Positions 5,140-7,643 of a stretch of 7,643 nt of DNA are shown here, piece after piece. The translations under genes and the position numbers were made by a program. Under the pieces are notes generated by a model that worked only from the letters and a program-made list of their open reading frames with translations, was not told the DNA's origin and did no database searches. Within the stretch, counting starts at the first letter, position 1. Every line of letters begins with the position of its first letter. Origin of the DNA: Clostridia bacterium. GTDB lineage: Bacteria > Bacillota > Clostridia > UMGS1883. The stretch spans positions 1 through 7,643 of the forward strand of contig JAJQCX010000164.1 of the NCBI GenBank assembly GCA_021202495.1. The letters are read 5' to 3'.

Positions 5140-5909
5140 AAGTGGGCGGCTGCAAATTTTTATCGGACGAAGCTCTTTTGGAAAAGGGCGTGATAAACGG
5201 CTTTTCGCTGCGCTGCGGCGGGGTGAGCGAGGGGGATTCTGCTTCGCTCAACGTCGGAACGCGGCGCGGAGACGACGTAAAAAAGGCGGAGGATAATATA
5301 AAGACAGCGTCCGACGCGCTCGGGCTGAGCTACGAAAATTTGACGAGGACATATCAGACGCACACGAGCAATGTGGCGTTTGTCGAGGGTGAAAATATAG
5401 GCAAAGAAATGCCGGAGAGAACGGACGGCATTGTGACGGACGCGGTGAATGTGCCGCTGATGTGCTATTGCGCCGACTGCGTGCCGATACTTTTATATGA
5501 GGAAAGGCGGAAGCTTATCGGCGCGGTACACAGCGGGTGGCGCGGAACGGCGGGGAACATTGCGCAAAACGCGGTGCGGCTGATGGAAGAGCGCGGCGGA
5601 AAGGCGGAATTTGTGACGGCGCTGATAGGTCCCGCGATAGGAATGTGCTGCTATGAGGTCTCAGGCGAGGTCGGCGAGGTTTTTGCGGGCGACTACCCTG
5701 ACTGCGTCTTAAAAAAGGCGGACGGGAAATACATGCTCGATTTGAAAAAAATCGTCGCGCTGCAGCTTGAAAGAGCGGGCGTGGCGCGGGAAAACGTGAT
5801 AAATTCGGGAATATGCACGTCGTGCGAAAACGAAAGCTTTTTTTCGCACCGCGCGCAAAGGGGAAGAAGCGGACTTTTGGGAGGATTTATTGAAATAAGC
5901 CGGGAGTGA
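5127..5909 (+). CDS. pgeF: PgeF/YfiH/YlmD-family protein (peptidoglycan editing factor; purine nucleoside-active enzyme)
   Basis: Member of the family once called multicopper polyphenol oxidase/laccase (DUF152). In E. coli PgeF (YfiH) keeps L-Ser out of the murein stem peptide. Other members, including human LACC1/FAMIN, act on purine nucleosides. Which role applies here is open. The 260-residue protein has the family's metal/active-site residues: His79 in YQTHTSNV, Cys118 in CADCVPILL and His135 in VHSGWRG. It also has IGPAIGMCCYEV (167-178) and the C-terminal CTSCENESFFSHR (230-242). The start is probably TTG 5127 inside the end of ymdB, with GGAG at 5118-5121 (5-base gap) and AAGGAG at 5109-5114. 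GTG 5142 is possible but has a poorer site. The overlap with ymdB implies translational coupling. Cytoplasmic, no signal peptide. Confidence 0.92.
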   Translation: MEIIKVGGCKFLSDEALLEKGVINGFSLRCGGVSEGDSASLNVGTRRGDDVKKAEDNIKTASDALGLSYENLTRTYQTHTSNVAFVEGENIGKEMPERTDGIVTDAVNVPLMCYCADCVPILLYEERRKLIGAVHSGWRGTAGNIAQNAVRLMEERGGKAEFVTALIGPAIGMCCYEVSGEVGEVFAGDYPDCVLKKADGKYMLDLKKIVALQLERAGVARENVINSGICTSCENESFFSHRAQRGRSGLLGGFIEISRE

Positions 5910-5914
5910 GACTG

Positions 5915-7450
5915 ATGAAAAAATTGACGGCAATTTTGACTTTGATTGCAATGCTGACGATGTGCGGCTGCGCAAGGGTGGAGGACGAACCGGAAGAGGA
6001 GGACGTGAGCGGGGGCGTGATACAGCTGCAAATGCGCATCCCCGACACGCTTGACGTGCTTTTGACCGAGCGCGAGAGCGTGAGAGAGGCAATGCTCATT
6101 GTTTACGAGCCGCTTTTTAACGTGACGGAAAATTTCGGGATTGAAAATGTGCTTGCGGAGAGCTACACGTTTTCGTCCGACGCGATGACGCTGACGGTGA
6201 AGCTCAAAAGCAACGTGCTGTGGCACAACGGCGAGGTTTTGAGCGCAAAGGACGTCGTCTATACCGTGGAGAAGATAATGGCGAACCCCGAATCGTCGTA
6301 TTACGAAAATTTAAAAAATCTTGAAAGTGTGGCGGCGGCGGGAAGCGGCGAGGTTGTTTTTCGCTTGAAAAAGCCGTATTCACAGTTTTTGTACGCGCTT
6401 TATTTCCCGATTGAAAACGACGGGGTTGACGCGTCGGAGGCGATTGTGGGAACGGGAGCGTTCAGGCTCGAGGATCGCGACGACAAGCAGATGATTTTAA
6501 CACGCTTTGACGGCTGGCACGGCGGGCGAGCCGTCGCCGATAAGATAAACATTCAATACATGCGCACCTCAAAAATGGCGCAGGACGCATTTTCAACGGG
6601 AAAGCTCCATGCCGTTTCGGAAAAGATGATAGATTCGGAAAATTACGCGCTCAAGGAGGGCGTTGTGAGGACGGCGTACCCGAACGGGGTGTTTGAATTT
6701 TTAGGCTTTAACACAGAGAGCGGAATTTTTGCGGATTCTCTGATACGCGTGGCGGCGGCAAACGCGATTGACCGCAGCGCTCTGCGCGACGTTTACGGCG
6801 CGACGACAAGCTCGGGCTTCCCCGTGATGACATCGAGCGCGGCGTTTTCGCCGTCGTATGACACGGCAATCTATAACATCGAATACGCGCAGGAAATAAT
6901 TTTTTCCGCGGGGTGGACGGACATCGACTACGACGGAAAACCGGAAAAGGCTGAAGACGGGAAGGTTAAAGAATTGGCGTTTACGCTGATTGTGTCGGAT
7001 GCGGACAACGGACGAATTGCGGCGGCAGGAATTGTCAAGGAAGGACTTGAAGAGGCGGGATTTACGGTCTCGGTTGAGGTGCTTGACAGCGAGGAATATC
7101 AAAGTCGCATTAAAAGCGGGGATTACGACGCGTTTTTGGGCGCTGTTTTTGAGGGAGTGCCCTACGATTTGGAAGAGCTGATAGGCTCGGGCGGCGAGGT
7201 AAATTACTTTGGCTATTCCTCCTCCGAAATGGACGCGGCGCTCGATTCTGCGGCTGCGGCTGTGACACAGACGGCGTTCACCTCGGCATTTACGGCAATT
7301 CAGTCGGTATTTACAGCCGACCAACCGCTCGCGGGGCTTGTATTTACGGATAACGCGCTTATAACGCAGTCAACCGTTGAGGGCGAAATTTCGCCGTACC
7401 CGTATTCGCCGTATGCTAATATTGACAAATGGAGCATAAAGGCGGCGTAA
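5915..7450 (+). CDS. Extracellular solute-binding lipoprotein, family 5 (OppA/DppA-like peptide- or nickel-type)
   Basis: Predicted surface lipoprotein that captures a solute, most likely a peptide, for an ABC importer. Residues 1-19 are a lipoprotein signal (MKKLTAILTLIAMLTMCGC). Cys19 is the likely lipidated residue, though the lipobox is imperfect and Cys17 is an alternative. An acidic linker follows (DEPEEED, 24-30). The family-5 body then shows the N-terminal signature VYEPLFNV (63-70), LWHNGEVLSAKDVVYTVEKI (102-121) and GTGAFRL (179-185). The C-terminal lobe has EFLGFNT (261-267) and AGWTDIDYDGKPEK (332-345). The 511-residue length is usual. ATG 5915 with GGGAG (5902-5906) is preferred over GTG 5906. 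The gap to pgeF is only 5 bases, so it is cotranscribed. No permease or ATPase gene follows before the terminator, so its transporter must be encoded elsewhere. The ligand cannot be read from the sequence. Confidence 0.92.
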   Translation: MKKLTAILTLIAMLTMCGCARVEDEPEEEDVSGGVIQLQMRIPDTLDVLLTERESVREAMLIVYEPLFNVTENFGIENVLAESYTFSSDAMTLTVKLKSNVLWHNGEVLSAKDVVYTVEKIMANPESSYYENLKNLESVAAAGSGEVVFRLKKPYSQFLYALYFPIENDGVDASEAIVGTGAFRLEDRDDKQMILTRFDGWHGGRAVADKINIQYMRTSKMAQDAFSTGKLHAVSEKMIDSENYALKEGVVRTAYPNGVFEFLGFNTESGIFADSLIRVAAANAIDRSALRDVYGATTSSGFPVMTSSAAFSPSYDTAIYNIEYAQEIIFSAGWTDIDYDGKPEKAEDGKVKELAFTLIVSDADNGRIAAAGIVKEGLEEAGFTVSVEVLDSEEYQSRIKSGDYDAFLGAVFEGVPYDLEELIGSGGEVNYFGYSSSEMDAALDSAAAAVTQTAFTSAFTAIQSVFTADQPLAGLVFTDNALITQSTVEGEISPYPYSPYANIDKWSIKAA

Positions 7451-7452
7451 TA

Positions 7453-7504
7453 GAAAAAGAGCATATTGAAACATCTTTAACGGATTTTCAATATGCTCTT
7501 TTTT
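7453..7504. terminator. Strong intrinsic terminator after the substrate-binding lipoprotein gene
   Basis: A perfect 18-bp stem (7454-7471 with 7486-7503) with a 14-base loop. On the plus strand the right arm ends in eight Ts (7497 and 7499-7504 region), and on the minus strand the complement of A454-458-type bases (7454-7458) gives five Ts. It can therefore work in both directions. It begins 3 bases after the stop codon and ends the rny-ymdB-pgeF-lipoprotein unit. Confidence 0.93.
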
Positions 7505-7574
7505 AAACTTATACTGAAATTCCATAAAAAAGTTTACTGAAAAGAGCGTGGGTAACTCAAGTGCGGCGGTAGAC

Positions 7575-7591
7575 CGCGGGCGAGGACAAGC
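7575..7591. repeat. Half of a GC-rich palindromic repeat, copy 3
   Basis: CGCGGGCGAGGACAAGC matches the left arm and loop of copy 1 (57-72) with one or two differences. The right arm is absent: the sequence changes at 7592 into the putative insertion-sequence end. This looks like a repeat split by an insertion. Confidence 0.5.
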
Positions 7592-7643
7592 TGTTTGGTA
7601 TGGGCACATGGTTTACAAAATGTCCGAGGACATGGTTTACACT
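7592..7643. mobile_element. Probable end of an insertion sequence, cut by the window edge
   Basis: The stretch starts with TG (7592-7593). It contains a 12-base direct repeat, ACATGGTTTACA, at 7606-7617 and 7630-7641 (24-base period). Between the copies lies a short palindrome, ATGTCC-GA-GGACAT (7620-7633). Short repeated motifs next to a 5'-TG terminus are typical of IS21- and IS481-like element ends, but no transposase is inside the window and the family cannot be fixed. It could instead be a regulator-binding array for a gene to the right. Confidence 0.5.

Noticed and set aside
5127..5909. Calling the PgeF-family protein a laccase/polyphenol oxidase
   Set aside because: That older name comes from early annotation; the sequence shows the His/Cys/His site of the PgeF/YlmD family, not the four copper-binding motifs of multicopper oxidases.
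1..7643. CRISPR arrays, tRNA or rRNA genes
   Set aside because: No regularly spaced repeats of suitable length, no tRNA cloverleaf with TTC-type T-arm and no rRNA-like conserved stretches were seen.

Overview
The window looks like chromosomal DNA from a Firmicute, most likely an uncultured anaerobe of the class Clostridia. The reasons are a membrane-anchored RNase Y followed by YmdB and a PgeF/YlmD-type protein, strong AGGAGG-type ribosome binding sites, near-consensus SigA promoters (TTGACA-17-TATAAT before rny), frequent GTG/TTG starts, T-tailed hairpin terminators, and dispersed GC-rich palindromes in the intergenic DNA. No tRNA, rRNA or CRISPR array is visible.

Layout. Positions 1-51 match the 3' end of a group II intron (end of domain V, and domain VI with a bulged branch-point A), followed by a GC-rich palindromic repeat and a bidirectional terminator (111-154). 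On the minus strand, read from right to left, come a cytoplasmic GH13 alpha-glucan hydrolase (2169-856) and then a mazE-mazF toxin-antitoxin pair (728-166). The pair has its own promoter and a perfect palindromic operator. The divergent intergenic region (about 2212-2596) holds the amylase promoter, a heptamer tandem repeat, two palindromic repeats and one candidate small ORF. On the plus strand a consensus promoter drives rny (RNase Y). A strong terminator-like hairpin follows, and then three tightly packed genes: ymdB, pgeF and an OppA-like lipoprotein. A long perfect-stem terminator ends the set. The last 70 bases hold half of another palindromic repeat and what looks like the end of an insertion sequence running off the window.

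How the genes fit together. rny, ymdB, pgeF and the lipoprotein probably form one transcription unit with attenuation after rny. RNase Y starts mRNA decay at the membrane. YmdB is a metallophosphoesterase that in Bacillus subtilis influences biofilm and motility decisions. PgeF-type proteins are tied to peptidoglycan precursor quality control and/or purine nucleoside breakdown. The lipoprotein binds peptides or a related solute outside the membrane, but no permease or ATPase gene is nearby. The amylase and mazEF genes are a separate, oppositely transcribed block; mazEF looks like an accessory insertion beside mobile-element remains.

I see no clearly new multi-gene system. The best leads are the mobile-element ends that abut copies of the same palindrome, the overlapping alternative hairpins between rny and ymdB, the candidate small ORF upstream of rny, and the orphan substrate-binding lipoprotein tied to an RNA-decay operon.
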